A program made the position numbers and the translations under genes. From NCBI RefSeq assembly GCF_004307995.1, contig NZ_SIRE01000003.1:124001-188000 (forward strand): a DNA stretch of 64,000 nucleotides, in the 5' to 3' direction. This stretch comes from Paenibacillus thalictri. Its GTDB lineage: Bacteria > Bacillota > Bacilli > Paenibacillales > NBRC-103111. The notes under the pieces are model-generated. The model had not been told where the DNA came from. It worked only from the letters and a program-made list of their open reading frames with translations, and made no database searches. Of the stretch, positions 53,264 to 61,612 are shown piece after piece. Each line of letters opens with the position of its first letter. The stretch's first letter is position 1.

Positions 53264-54205
53264 ATGCAATCGGCTTATGCGGATGTGAAACCGAATCGCC
53301 GTGCCAAATCTGCGGGATTATGGCTGAGATTGTGGCGGAAAAACAAATGGGCGCTGCTTTTTTTATCGCCTTGGTTCCTCGGACTTGTCGTTTTTAGCCT
53401 GGTGCCGATTTCACTTTCGCTTTATTTCTCGTTTACGAGTTACGATCTGCTCAGCACGCCGCATTGGAGCGGCATGGACAACTATAAGAAGCTGCTTGTG
53501 AACGACACGCGTTTTATTCAAGCATTAAAGGTCACGTGCCAATACGTATTTATCGGCGTTCCACTGCAATTGATCATGGCGCTTTCGCTGGCGCTTGCGT
53601 TAAATAAAGGAATCCGCGGCTTGTCTGTGCTGCGGGGTATCTATTACATTCCTTCTTTGCTGGGGCCCAGCGTCGCCATCGCTTTGCTGTGGAGGCAAAT
53701 CTTCGGCCAAGATGGCGTGTTTAATCATGCAGCCGGGCTGCTCGGGATCGCCTCCAAAAGCTGGATCTCCGACCCAAACACGTCGCTTTTCACTTTGATT
53801 GCGCTGCTTGTTTGGCAGTTCGGCTCGCCGATGGTCATTTTTCTGGCGGGTTTAAAGCAAATACCCGGCGAATTGTACGAGGCGGCCGACATCGACGGCG
53901 CTTCCAAGCTGCAAAGCTTTCTCCGGATCACGTTGCCTTCGTTGTCGCCGGTGCTGTTTTTTAACCTGGTGATGCAGATGATCAACTCCTTTCAATCGTT
54001 TACGTCCGCTTATATCGTGACAAACGGAAGCGGGGGCGCGCTGGACTCTGCATTATTTTACACCTTGTATTTGTACATCAGCGCGTTCTCTCATTTCGAA
54101 ATGGGCTACGCTTCGGCGATGGCGTGGGTGCTGCTGATTATTATCGCGGCATTTACCGCGCTTCTGTTCCTGACCTCGAGAAAATGGGTCCACTACGAGA
54201 GCTGA
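53264..54205 (+). CDS. Carbohydrate ABC permease, MalF/UgpA type (YesMN locus)
   Basis: 313 residues with six predicted helices and EAA motif EAADIDGASKLQSFLRITLP (about 206-225). Follows the intercistronic hairpin, with AAGGGGG upstream of the ATG. Partner of the next permease. Confidence 0.93.
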   Translation: MQSAYADVKPNRRAKSAGLWLRLWRKNKWALLFLSPWFLGLVVFSLVPISLSLYFSFTSYDLLSTPHWSGMDNYKKLLVNDTRFIQALKVTCQYVFIGVPLQLIMALSLALALNKGIRGLSVLRGIYYIPSLLGPSVAIALLWRQIFGQDGVFNHAAGLLGIASKSWISDPNTSLFTLIALLVWQFGSPMVIFLAGLKQIPGELYEAADIDGASKLQSFLRITLPSLSPVLFFNLVMQMINSFQSFTSAYIVTNGSGGALDSALFYTLYLYISAFSHFEMGYASAMAWVLLIIIAAFTALLFLTSRKWVHYES

Positions 54206-54222
54206 GGAGGCTGGAAACCGAT

Positions 54223-55071
54223 ATGAAAAAACATCGTCCGCTGCGGCAGGAAATTACGTTTGTATTTGTCCTTCTGGGGGCTGTGATCATGACGTATCCG
54301 CTTCTGTGGATGCTCGGCAGCTCCTTTAAGCCGGTATTTTGTATTTTCAACGATTCGGCCTCCTTATGGCCGTCGCCTTTCACGCTGGACAATTACATCA
54401 AAGGCTGGAAGGGCATTTCCGGCATTACTTTTTCCGCGTTTTACCTGAATTCCTTCGTGCTGGTCGCCTTGACGATCGCCGGCAATGTCGTCAGCTGCTC
54501 GCTGACGGCTTACGCTTTCGCGCGAATCGAATTTACGCTCAAAAGCTTGTTTTTTGCTCTGATGCTGGGAACGCTGATGCTGCCGCATCATGTGACGTTA
54601 ATTCCGCAATATGTGTTTTTTTATAAGCTGGGCTGGATCAATACGTTCCTGCCCTTGACCGTGCCGAAATTTTTCGCTACGGACGCTTTTTTCATTTTTC
54701 TAATGGTGCAGTTTATCCGAGGATTGCCGCTGGAGCTGGACAATGCCGCCAAGATGGATGGCTGCAATCACGCGCAGACGTTTGTGCGGATCATTTTTCC
54801 GCTGCTGCTGCCTGCGCTTGTCACGACCGCTATTTTTACGTTCATATGGACGTGGAACGACTTTTTCAGCCAGGCGATTTATATCAGCGACCCTCATTTG
54901 TTTACGGTAACCTTGGCGCTGCGATCTTTTGTTGACACTTCCGGAGGCGAATCGTTATGGGGGTCGCTGTTTGCGATGTCGACCTTATCGCTGGTGCCGA
55001 TCTTTGCTTTTTTTGTGATCTTCCAGCGGTTTCTTGTCGATGGCATTGCCACGTCCGGCATTAAGGGGTAA
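54223..55071 (+). CDS. Carbohydrate ABC permease, MalG/UgpE type (YesMN locus)
   Basis: 282 residues from ATG 54223 (GAGGAGG upstream), six predicted helices and an EAA-like motif NAAKMDGCNHAQTFVRIIFP (about 177-196). Starts 17 bp after the first permease. The longer in-frame ORF to 54124 lies inside the upstream gene. Confidence 0.93.
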   Translation: MKKHRPLRQEITFVFVLLGAVIMTYPLLWMLGSSFKPVFCIFNDSASLWPSPFTLDNYIKGWKGISGITFSAFYLNSFVLVALTIAGNVVSCSLTAYAFARIEFTLKSLFFALMLGTLMLPHHVTLIPQYVFFYKLGWINTFLPLTVPKFFATDAFFIFLMVQFIRGLPLELDNAAKMDGCNHAQTFVRIIFPLLLPALVTTAIFTFIWTWNDFFSQAIYISDPHLFTVTLALRSFVDTSGGESLWGSLFAMSTLSLVPIFAFFVIFQRFLVDGIATSGIKG

Positions 55072-55094
55072 GCGTCTTAAGGAGTGTGTTGAAC

Positions 55095-56060
55095 ATGGGC
55101 TACGTGGAACAAATTACTGAAGATATGTACCGCTATCTTCCTCCACTAACGAAAAAGGACGATTTTGACGCGTTTTGGGCGGGGACGATCCGCCAAGCAA
55201 GGAGTGTGCCGCTGCGGCCGGAAATACAGCCGGTCGATTATCCGAGTCGTCATGTGAAAGTATACGATATTTCGTACAATGGGATGGATGAAACCCGGAT
55301 TCATGGCTGGTTTCTTGTGCCGGCATTTGCCAAGCAGGATCGTTACCCTTGTCTGATCCATTATCACGGTTTTACCGGGAGTCGCGGGATGCCTTCCGAC
55401 TTTATGCATTGGACGGCGATGGGGCTGGCCGTGCTGTCGATTGACTGCCGCGACCAAGGGGGCCGAACGGGCAACCACACGGCATACAGCCACGGGTTTG
55501 CGCTGAATGTGGCAAGCAAAGGCGTTCACGACAAGCTGGAGTATTATTACCGGTTTGCTTACATGGACTGTATGAAAGCGATCGATTTGGCCTGCGGGTT
55601 AGAGGAAGTGGATGTATCCAAAATCGTCATTGAAGGCGCCAGCCAAGGGGGCGCGTTAGGGATGGCGGTGTGTGCGCTGGACGGCAGGCCGGCGCTGGCC
55701 ATGGTTGATGTCCCCAGCAACAGTAATCTGGTCAGCCGCATCGACGGGTATCACGGGGCTTTCTCCAGCGTTGCCGAATATTTGAAAAAACACCCGGACC
55801 AAACGGATCTTGTGTTGGATAATTTAAGTTACTTCGATACGATGAATATGGCGGACCGCATCAAGTGCCGTGTGTTGGCTTCGGTTGCGCTGAAAGACGA
55901 AGTATGTCCAGCGTTGATGTATTTTGCCACGTACAATCGGCTGCGCTGCGACAAGGAGATCGCGATCTACCCGTTTAACGGGCATGAAGGCGGAGGGGCG
56001 CTGCATACGGAACGGAAAATGGCTTTTTTGTTCAAACATTACCCCGGCTGGTTTGCTTAA
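55095..56060 (+). CDS. CE7-type acetyl(xylan) esterase / alpha-beta hydrolase
   Basis: The 321-residue protein belongs to the AXE1/cephalosporin-C deacetylase family (CE7): RGMPSDFMHW-type insert, oxyanion CRDQGGRTG, nucleophile Ser in EGASQGG, Asp in VALKDEVCP, catalytic His in FNGHEGGG. It removes acetyl groups from short oligosaccharides in the cytoplasm. ATG 55095 has AAGGAG 10 bp upstream; GTG 55086 is too close to it. As last gene of the YesMN operon, it implies an acetylated oligosaccharide ligand. Confidence 0.9.
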   Translation: MGYVEQITEDMYRYLPPLTKKDDFDAFWAGTIRQARSVPLRPEIQPVDYPSRHVKVYDISYNGMDETRIHGWFLVPAFAKQDRYPCLIHYHGFTGSRGMPSDFMHWTAMGLAVLSIDCRDQGGRTGNHTAYSHGFALNVASKGVHDKLEYYYRFAYMDCMKAIDLACGLEEVDVSKIVIEGASQGGALGMAVCALDGRPALAMVDVPSNSNLVSRIDGYHGAFSSVAEYLKKHPDQTDLVLDNLSYFDTMNMADRIKCRVLASVALKDEVCPALMYFATYNRLRCDKEIAIYPFNGHEGGGALHTERKMAFLFKHYPGWFA

Positions 56061-56150
56061 GGCCACGTGGGGTTCGACCGCTGCTATGCGGCGCCGTGAT
56101 GCGTGCTTGACTCGCTCGCGTTGGAATTTTAAATAAAATAAAGCGGCAAC

Positions 56151-56377
56151 GAGCTGCCCCCAAGACCTGCCAAAAGGATTGGAGGCCACTGAAAAAGTAG
56201 CGTAGTGAGCGAAATCATTCTGGAGAAGCGCCAGCGTTCGCTTTTGTCCCCGGATTTCACCTGCCAAAAGCAGGTACAATTCAAGAAATTCGGGGACAAT
56301 TGGCGATCGTAAGAATGATTCGTTCATGCAGCGTTCACTTTTTCAGTGGCCTCAAGGATTGGGGGCAGCTCTTTTTT
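56151..56377 (+). terminator. Terminator hairpin split by palindromic element copy B
   Basis: Left stem GAGCTGCCCCCAA (56151-56163) and right stem TTGGGGGCAGCTC (56359-56371) pair perfectly over 13 bp and are followed by TTTTTT. Removing the element and one duplicated AAGGATTG leaves a 15-base loop, so the ancestral form was an ordinary terminator for the esterase operon. Confidence 0.85.
56182..56353 (+). repeat. Palindromic MITE-like element, copy B (172 bp)
   Basis: Perfect 17-bp ends GAGGCCACTGAAAAAGT (56182-56198) and ACTTTTTCAGTGGCCTC (56337-56353), flanked by direct repeats AAGGATTG (56174-56181 and 56354-56361), a clean 8-bp target duplication. Same orientation as copy A and mostly identical, missing 9 bp of the left central arm. 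Confidence 0.92.
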
Positions 56378-56408
56378 GCCTATTGCCCGGATGCTGCGGG
56401 GCCCGATT

Positions 56409-57362
56409 TCACGCTTCCAGGCCCGGCTGTTTGGCTTGTCCGGCTGTTTTGCTGCTGCTGCGTCTCGGCAGGTTCGCTCCCAGTACCCCGGTAATGACCA
56501 ATACGGAACCAATCAGATGGTACCACGTGATGATTTCCCCAAGAAACAGCGCCCCTGCGGCAATCGAAACAACGGTCGATAAGTTATTGAAGGCGCTCAT
56601 TCGGGCCGCTTCGATTTTGGACAAAGCATAATTCGACGACAACGCGGTAACAAGTGAAGAAAGTATCCCCAAATAAAGCATGGCAGCGATAAAGGAACCG
56701 CTGGCAAGCGGGGCGAACAGGCGGTCGAGCGTTCCGGCAGCCGTATGGCTGAAGAAGGAAGCGGCCAAATAAACGGCGAATCCGGTGCCCAGCATAAAAT
56801 AGGTGATTTCCGCCGGGCTGTACGACTTCACGAGCGAACGGGCCAGCACGCTGTAGCCGGCGGATGCCAAGCACGACAAGGTGAGCAGTAGGATGCCCGT
56901 CAGGTTGGATAGATTAAGGCCGCTGCCCTTCATGATAAAAATAAAGGCAACGCCAAACACCGACAGAAAAATCGCAAGCTGCTGCCGCACGGTTGTTTTT
57001 TCCTTCAGAAAGGCAAAAGCCAGCAGCATCGTCAGCACCGGCGTGAAGGCGAATAAAATGCCGCCTTCGGCGGAAGTCGCGTACTGCAGCCCAAACGCTT
57101 GAAACGTAAAAAATCCAAGCGGGTAAAAGACGGTCAGCAGCACCGCTTTAATCAAAGGTTTTCCGCGATAGTTCAACTTGACCCGGCCGCATGCGACGAG
57201 CAGCGTCATCACGCCGAACGATATGGCAAAGCGGTACGCCAGCGTGTCCAACGGACTGGCCTGTTCGAGCGCCACCTTGGTGAACAAAAATGAAAAGCCG
57301 ACGATTATCGCGTTTAGGACCACACATACATATGCGAGTTTACGTCCTTGTTGTTGGAGCAT
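56409..57362 (-). CDS. EamA (DMT superfamily) transporter
   Basis: The 317-residue protein has ten predicted helices in two EamA halves (first from AIIVGFSFLFTKVAL, second from LTLSCLASAGYSVLA). Such proteins export amino acids or metabolites. GAGGTGG precedes ATG 57362. It diverges from a MocR regulator across a 136-bp region with an 18-bp perfect palindrome, the common MocR-EamA arrangement, so a PLP-linked amine or amino acid substrate is likely (inference). Confidence 0.92.
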   Translation of the reverse strand: MLQQQGRKLAYVCVVLNAIIVGFSFLFTKVALEQASPLDTLAYRFAISFGVMTLLVACGRVKLNYRGKPLIKAVLLTVFYPLGFFTFQAFGLQYATSAEGGILFAFTPVLTMLLAFAFLKEKTTVRQQLAIFLSVFGVAFIFIMKGSGLNLSNLTGILLLTLSCLASAGYSVLARSLVKSYSPAEITYFMLGTGFAVYLAASFFSHTAAGTLDRLFAPLASGSFIAAMLYLGILSSLVTALSSNYALSKIEAARMSAFNNLSTVVSIAAGALFLGEIITWYHLIGSVLVITGVLGANLPRRSSSKTAGQAKQPGLEA

Positions 57363-57437
57363 TACGCCACCTCATCTCTAAAGTCGTTACTTGAATCGTA
57401 GAACAAACAGAGGAACCGAACAATACGATTTTCATGC

Positions 57438-57455
57438 AACTGTATCGATACAGTT
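57438..57455. promoter_or_regulatory. 18-bp perfect palindrome, MocR operator
   Basis: AACTGTATCGATACAGTT lies between the divergent EamA and MocR genes, just upstream of a TATAAT (57469-57474) facing the MocR gene. Confidence 0.75.
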
Positions 57456-57498
57456 GATCCGGGTAGTATATAATGAGAGGAAAAAGAGGAGGGGCGGC

Positions 57499-58848
57499 AT
57501 GAACAAGTATTCGTTCATTTTGTCCGATATGGAGTTGAAAATTACGGAAGGGCAGTACAGGCCGGGACAGAAGTTGCCCTCGGTCCGCATTGCCGCGAAA
57601 TCGTACGGCTGCAGCATTAGCACTATTGTGCGGGCTTACGCGGAACTGGAGAAACGCCACGTGATTTATTCGGTTTCGCAAAGCGGTTATTACGTAGTTG
57701 ATAAGCCGGGGGAACAGGAGGCGGACAAGCACGACGAAACGATCGATTTTGCTTCGGCGTCCCCGGACTTAAACGTGTTTCCGTATTTGGATTTCCAGCA
57801 TTGTTTAAATAAAGCGATCGACACTTACAAATACCATCTGTTCACTTATGGCGATTCGATTGGGCTGAAAAGTTTGCGCAGCACACTTTCGTCTCATTTG
57901 GCGGGAAGCCAGGTGTTTGCCCAAGCGGAACGGATTGTCGTTACCTCGGGTGTACAGCAGGCGCTTAGCATTTTGGCTAAAATGGAGTTTCCAAACGGGA
58001 ATTCGACCATCTTGGTCGAGCAGCCAAGCTATGACATCTACTTGCGTTTTCTTGAGGAGGAAGGTTTACCGGTGCGCGGAATCGCCCGTACGTCGGCGGG
58101 CATCGATTTGCGGGAATTGGAGGAGACGTTTAAGCATGGCGGCATTAAATTTTTTTACACGATGTCAAGGTATCACAATCCGCTGGGCACTTCCTACAGC
58201 ATGGAGGTGAGGAAGGCGATAGCCGGATTGGCAAGCAAATACAACGTGTATATCGTGGAAGACGATTATATGGCCGATCTGGGCGAAGAGCGCAGCTTTG
58301 ACCCGATCTACACTTACAGCAAATCATCGCATGTCGTTTATTTAAAAAGTTTTTCCAAAATCATTTTTCCCGGCCTGCGCCTAGGGGCCGCCGTGCTGCC
58401 GGAACCGCTGCTCGCGGCGTTCTGCGCGCATAAAAGATATGCCGACACCTCGCTGTTATCTCAAGCGGCGCTTGAGGTGTATATCAAAAACGGGATGTAC
58501 GAACGGCACAAACGCAAAATATATACGCAGTATACAGCACGCATTCAAGCGCTAAATGAGGCGGTGAAGCGGTACAACCATGCGGGACGGTTGGAGGTGT
58601 CGCAAGTAAGCTCAGGCGTTTATATGCAGTTTAAGCTGCCGAATACGGTCAATCTGGAACGGTTGATGAAAAGGCTGGCGGCGCGAAAAATTAGCGTTGT
58701 CCCCGGCAAAGGTTTTTATTTGGCCGGCTACTCGGAACGGGAGAAGTTTCTGCGTATCAGCATTTCGCGTGCCCGGCTGGAGCAAATCGAAGAAGGCGTT
58801 CAAGCGATCGTGGAGGAAATAAGCCGGGATATGCAGGTATTTTCGTAA
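57499..58848 (+). CDS. MocR-family GntR/aminotransferase transcriptional regulator
   Basis: From ATG 57499 (GAGGAGGGGC) the 449-residue protein has an N-terminal GntR winged helix (QKLPSVRIAAKSYGCSISTIVRAYAELE) and a fold-type-I aminotransferase domain (about 95-445) with the PLP lysine in YLKSFSKIIFPGLRLG. MocR proteins bind PLP with an amine ligand and control a divergent gene; here that is the EamA transporter. The 18-bp palindrome in the gap is the likely site. Confidence 0.93.
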   Translation: MNKYSFILSDMELKITEGQYRPGQKLPSVRIAAKSYGCSISTIVRAYAELEKRHVIYSVSQSGYYVVDKPGEQEADKHDETIDFASASPDLNVFPYLDFQHCLNKAIDTYKYHLFTYGDSIGLKSLRSTLSSHLAGSQVFAQAERIVVTSGVQQALSILAKMEFPNGNSTILVEQPSYDIYLRFLEEEGLPVRGIARTSAGIDLRELEETFKHGGIKFFYTMSRYHNPLGTSYSMEVRKAIAGLASKYNVYIVEDDYMADLGEERSFDPIYTYSKSSHVVYLKSFSKIIFPGLRLGAAVLPEPLLAAFCAHKRYADTSLLSQAALEVYIKNGMYERHKRKIYTQYTARIQALNEAVKRYNHAGRLEVSQVSSGVYMQFKLPNTVNLERLMKRLAARKISVVPGKGFYLAGYSEREKFLRISISRARLEQIEEGVQAIVEEISRDMQVFS

Positions 58849-58886
58849 AAAAGTCGTCCATTCATTCCAAAGATTAACATTTGTTA

Positions 58887-58915
58887 TTTACAAACCGACG
58901 GTCTGTATATATAAT
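58887..58915 (+). promoter_or_regulatory. Promoter overlapped by TetR operator
   Basis: TTTACA (58887-58892), 17-bp spacer and TATAAT (58910-58915). The palindrome ACAAACCGACGGTCTGT (58890-58906, one mismatch) sits across the spacer, as in QacR/AcrR-like repressor sites. Confidence 0.8.
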
Positions 58916-58964
58916 GAGTGATAACAACATTTTATCCACGGTAAACGATGACGGAGGTTTGGCC

Positions 58965-59555
58965 ATGAAACAGGAAGAACGCAGAGAACAAACGACACGC
59001 CAATTGCTTGACGCGACCAAAGCGCTGCTGCAGGAAAAAGGCTGCCATGCCATCACGATGAAGGACATTGTCGAGCGGTCGGAGTTGTCCAAGGGGGCGA
59101 TCTTTCATTATGTGAAAAGCAAAGACGAGATTTTTGCCTGGGTGCTGCAAGACCGGCTTGAGGAAACAAACCGCAATTTTTTGCATGAAGTGGAGCGGGG
59201 ACCGTCCTTCGAAGGGCCGATGGAGGTCATTTCCCGTAATCTGGCTTTATTGGAGAATACGCAAGATGTGACCAACAAGGTGCTGATGTATTTGCTGGGC
59301 AAGGAAGACGAACCCGCTGTCGCGGAGGTGCTGAAACAGTTCTATGAGCGTTCGGTTTCGCTTTCCAAGTCGTGGATTGTCAGCGGACAACATCATGGGG
59401 TTATTCCGGAATCGGTAGACCCGGAGCATGCCGCCGAGATGTTTGTGCTGTTATCGCTTGGCCTGCGTGTCCGCTCATCATTCCCGGTCATACCTCAATC
59501 CAGCAAAGCTGCGGATGTATCGTCTTTTATCGTCAGTATTTTGCAACGCCAATAA
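58965..59555 (+). CDS. TetR-family repressor (autoregulated)
   Basis: The 196-residue protein has the TetR HTH (ITMKDIVERSELSKGAIFHYVKSKDEIFAWVL) and a C-terminal helical domain. I start it at 58965 with ACGGAGGTTTGGCC; an in-frame ATG at 58914 overlaps the -10 box. The operator in its promoter implies autorepression and control of the DUF2269 and perhaps DoxX genes downstream. Confidence 0.9.
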   Translation: MKQEERREQTTRQLLDATKALLQEKGCHAITMKDIVERSELSKGAIFHYVKSKDEIFAWVLQDRLEETNRNFLHEVERGPSFEGPMEVISRNLALLENTQDVTNKVLMYLLGKEDEPAVAEVLKQFYERSVSLSKSWIVSGQHHGVIPESVDPEHAAEMFVLLSLGLRVRSSFPVIPQSSKAADVSSFIVSILQRQ

Positions 59556-59578
59556 TCATTGAACAGGAGAGGTTGTTG

Positions 59579-60040
59579 ATGAAGCTGCTGCTGCTTTTAC
59601 ATTTGTTAGGTGTCGTGTTGTTTGTGGGGAACATCATTACGGCCGCTTTCTGGAAAGTGCGGGCGGATCTGCAGAAAAATCCCGCGCTCATTCATTCTGC
59701 GGTAAAAAACGTGATGCTCGCCGATTATGTGTTTACCCTCCCGGGACTTGTGCTGATCGTCGCCTCGGGAATTGCGATGGCCGTCCAGGCCAACTATCCG
59801 ATGCACGGCTTTCATTGGCTGGGTTTGTCGCTGCTGCTGTTTGCAATTACCGGCGTCATTTGGCTGGCGGTCCTGATCCCTTTGCAGCGGGCCATGATCA
59901 AACACAGCGCGGCGTGTATCGCCAGCGGCAGCATGTCCAGCGCTTATTCGCGGGCGTCGCGATTATGGGCCGTATTCGGAGTTGCGGCCACGCTGCTGCC
60001 TATTGTCATTCTTTATCTGATGATCTCAAGGGGCTTTTAA
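59579..60040 (+). CDS. DUF2269-type integral membrane protein
   Basis: The 153-residue protein has four predicted helices (about 3-22, 48-68, 80-102, 130-150) with HLLGVVLFVGNIITAAFWK at the start, matching the predicted DUF2269 membrane family by pattern. Function unknown. It starts 23 bp after the TetR gene with CAGGAGAGG, so it is in that operon. A terminator follows. Confidence 0.75.
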   Translation: MKLLLLLHLLGVVLFVGNIITAAFWKVRADLQKNPALIHSAVKNVMLADYVFTLPGLVLIVASGIAMAVQANYPMHGFHWLGLSLLLFAITGVIWLAVLIPLQRAMIKHSAACIASGSMSSAYSRASRLWAVFGVAATLLPIVILYLMISRGF

Positions 60041-60065
60041 CGGCCGTTTACTGCAGCTTGAAGTT

Positions 60066-60107
60066 ACCGTCAAGACACTTTAGCAAAGTGTATTGGCGGT
60101 TTTTTGC
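60066..60107 (+). terminator. Terminator after DUF2269 gene
   Basis: Imperfect stem ACCGTCAAGACACTTT / AAAGTGTATTGGCGGT (60066-60100) followed by TTTTTT. Confidence 0.75.
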
Positions 60108-60278
60108 CGTGTTATTGCGACGAAGAAGGCGGTTGACGCGGATCGCTGGAAAATTGATGGAAAAATCGCCTTTCGCAGAGCGCTAATTTACAATTGAGCA
60201 ATCGGTAAGAAATCCGCGCTTCTAAATCGTGGTAGTATAGCTGTTATAACCCTATTGGCGGAAGGTGGCATGTCGGTA

Positions 60279-60680
60279 ATGACCAAAAGAATCTCGAGAG
60301 GCCGGCTTTGGACGGCACGTGTGATGAGCTGGCTTGTGATTTTATTTATGTTGTTTGACAGTATTTCCAAGCTGTTTAAACCGGCTCCCGTAGTTGAAGG
60401 AACCGTATCGCTTGGTTTTGCCGAGCATCATATTGTTGTACTTGGCATTCTGGGGCTTATTTCAACGATTCTTTACATCATTCCGCGGACCGCGTTTTTA
60501 GGCGCATTGCTGCTTACCGCTTATTTCGGCGGAGCGATTGCGGTTCAGGTTCGCGTGGATGCGCCGCTGTTTTCCAATATTTTGTTCTCCGTCTACCTTG
60601 CCATATTGGCATGGGGCGGACTATGGCTCAAGGATGAAAGAATCCGTAAACTGCTGCCTTTGAGCAATAAAGAAGATTAA
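60279..60680 (+). CDS. DoxX-family membrane protein
   Basis: The 133-residue protein has four predicted helices and the DoxX-like core FDSISKLFKPAPVVEG and LGALLLTAYFGGAIAVQVR. Members are small membrane proteins of unclear, possibly redox-linked, role. Start is ambiguous between 60279 and 60270; AAGGTGG fits 60279 better. It has its own short upstream region after a terminator. Confidence 0.8.
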   Translation: MTKRISRGRLWTARVMSWLVILFMLFDSISKLFKPAPVVEGTVSLGFAEHHIVVLGILGLISTILYIIPRTAFLGALLLTAYFGGAIAVQVRVDAPLFSNILFSVYLAILAWGGLWLKDERIRKLLPLSNKED

Positions 60681-60705
60681 AGAGCTGCAGATCTGCACGG
60701 CTGTA

Positions 60706-60788
60706 AAAGCCGCTCATGGTTGAAGCGCATCTCCCTCGGCAGCATTAGGTGTCCGGAGGATGGCGCTCCAAATGAGCGGCTTTTTTTT
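60706..60788 (+). terminator. Long branched terminator after DoxX gene
   Basis: Outer stem GCCGCTCAT (60709-60717) / ATGAGCGGC (60772-60780) then eight T; an inner stem AGCGCATCTCC / GGAGGATGGCGCT makes the structure over 70 nt long. Confidence 0.8.
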
Positions 60789-60831
60789 ACTGCCGGGAGG
60801 CCCGGCGATTTCTTATCTTCTCGTGCAGCGC

Positions 60832-60855
60832 AAAAAACCGCCCGGAAAGGCGGTC
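60832..60855 (-). terminator. Terminator of cupin gene
   Basis: On the minus strand ACCGCC/GGCGGT stem (60837-60842/60849-60854) followed by TTTTTTG. Confidence 0.75.
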
Positions 60856-60878
60856 TTTAATAAGGTTGAGCGAAGCGG

Positions 60879-61562
60879 TTATTCGTAAGTGTGATGGTAA
60901 TAATACCAGCCGTTGCCGATCACCGGCTGCTGCGGATACTCGGGATATTGGCGGTGCATATTGACATTCGGCTGATTGGGATATATCGGATAGGTTTGAT
61001 TGGCCGATGCGCCAACCTGCTTATTGGTTTGGCAGTCGCTTGGAGGCCCGATGACCACCGTTTGGGTGATTGGCGCCAAAGTCGCTTTGACTTGGGCTTC
61101 GTCAAGGCAATACGTATGCGCCAATACTTGAGCGGGTGTCAGCCGCAGCACATCCGAGCCGGGAATGAATTCCGGAATCGGCGCGTCGAAGATGGCCAGC
61201 AGATGCGTGTTGTCTACGGTAGCAATTTCGTAATGCCACCAGCCTTGCGGCACGTTGGCGACTTGGCCGGGCTGGATCGGGAAATTCAGCAGTTCTTTGG
61301 TGAACGGATTGATGATTGAAACGACGGCTGCTCCGGAAATACAGTAGACCAGCTCTGAAGCGTTCTGATGCGTATGAGGTTCAACGACATTGCTTGTGCT
61401 CAAAAAAATATCAAGCAGGGACGTATTGCCCAGCGTATTGAGCTGAACGACAGATAACGCATTAATGTAATTCTGGTTGTCTTTTTTGAAAAACTGGTTA
61501 TTGTTTAAATCATAAGTAAACTGGACTGTAGGCGAAGTATAGTCCATATAAGAAACGGACAC
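60879..61562 (-). CDS. Single-cupin protein with Pro/Tyr/His-rich tail
   Basis: The 227-residue protein has one germin-like cupin (about 30-150) with metal ligands in VEPHTHQNASELVY and QGWWHYEI. The C-terminal 60 residues are Asn/Pro/Tyr-rich and end GWYYYHHTYE, a composition seen in spore-coat proteins. Start is taken as GTG 61562, with a weak AAGGG upstream; ATG 61547 is possible. It follows the bicupin gene 50 bp downstream on the same strand. Substrate unknown; a spore-associated oxidase or decarboxylase accessory is possible. Confidence 0.8.
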   Translation of the reverse strand: MSVSYMDYTSPTVQFTYDLNNNQFFKKDNQNYINALSVVQLNTLGNTSLLDIFLSTSNVVEPHTHQNASELVYCISGAAVVSIINPFTKELLNFPIQPGQVANVPQGWWHYEIATVDNTHLLAIFDAPIPEFIPGSDVLRLTPAQVLAHTYCLDEAQVKATLAPITQTVVIGPPSDCQTNKQVGASANQTYPIYPNQPNVNMHRQYPEYPQQPVIGNGWYYYHHTYE

Positions 61563-61612
61563 GGTATTCCCAACCCTTCATGTCATAATAGGCTTTTGAC
61601 TTATGGAATACT

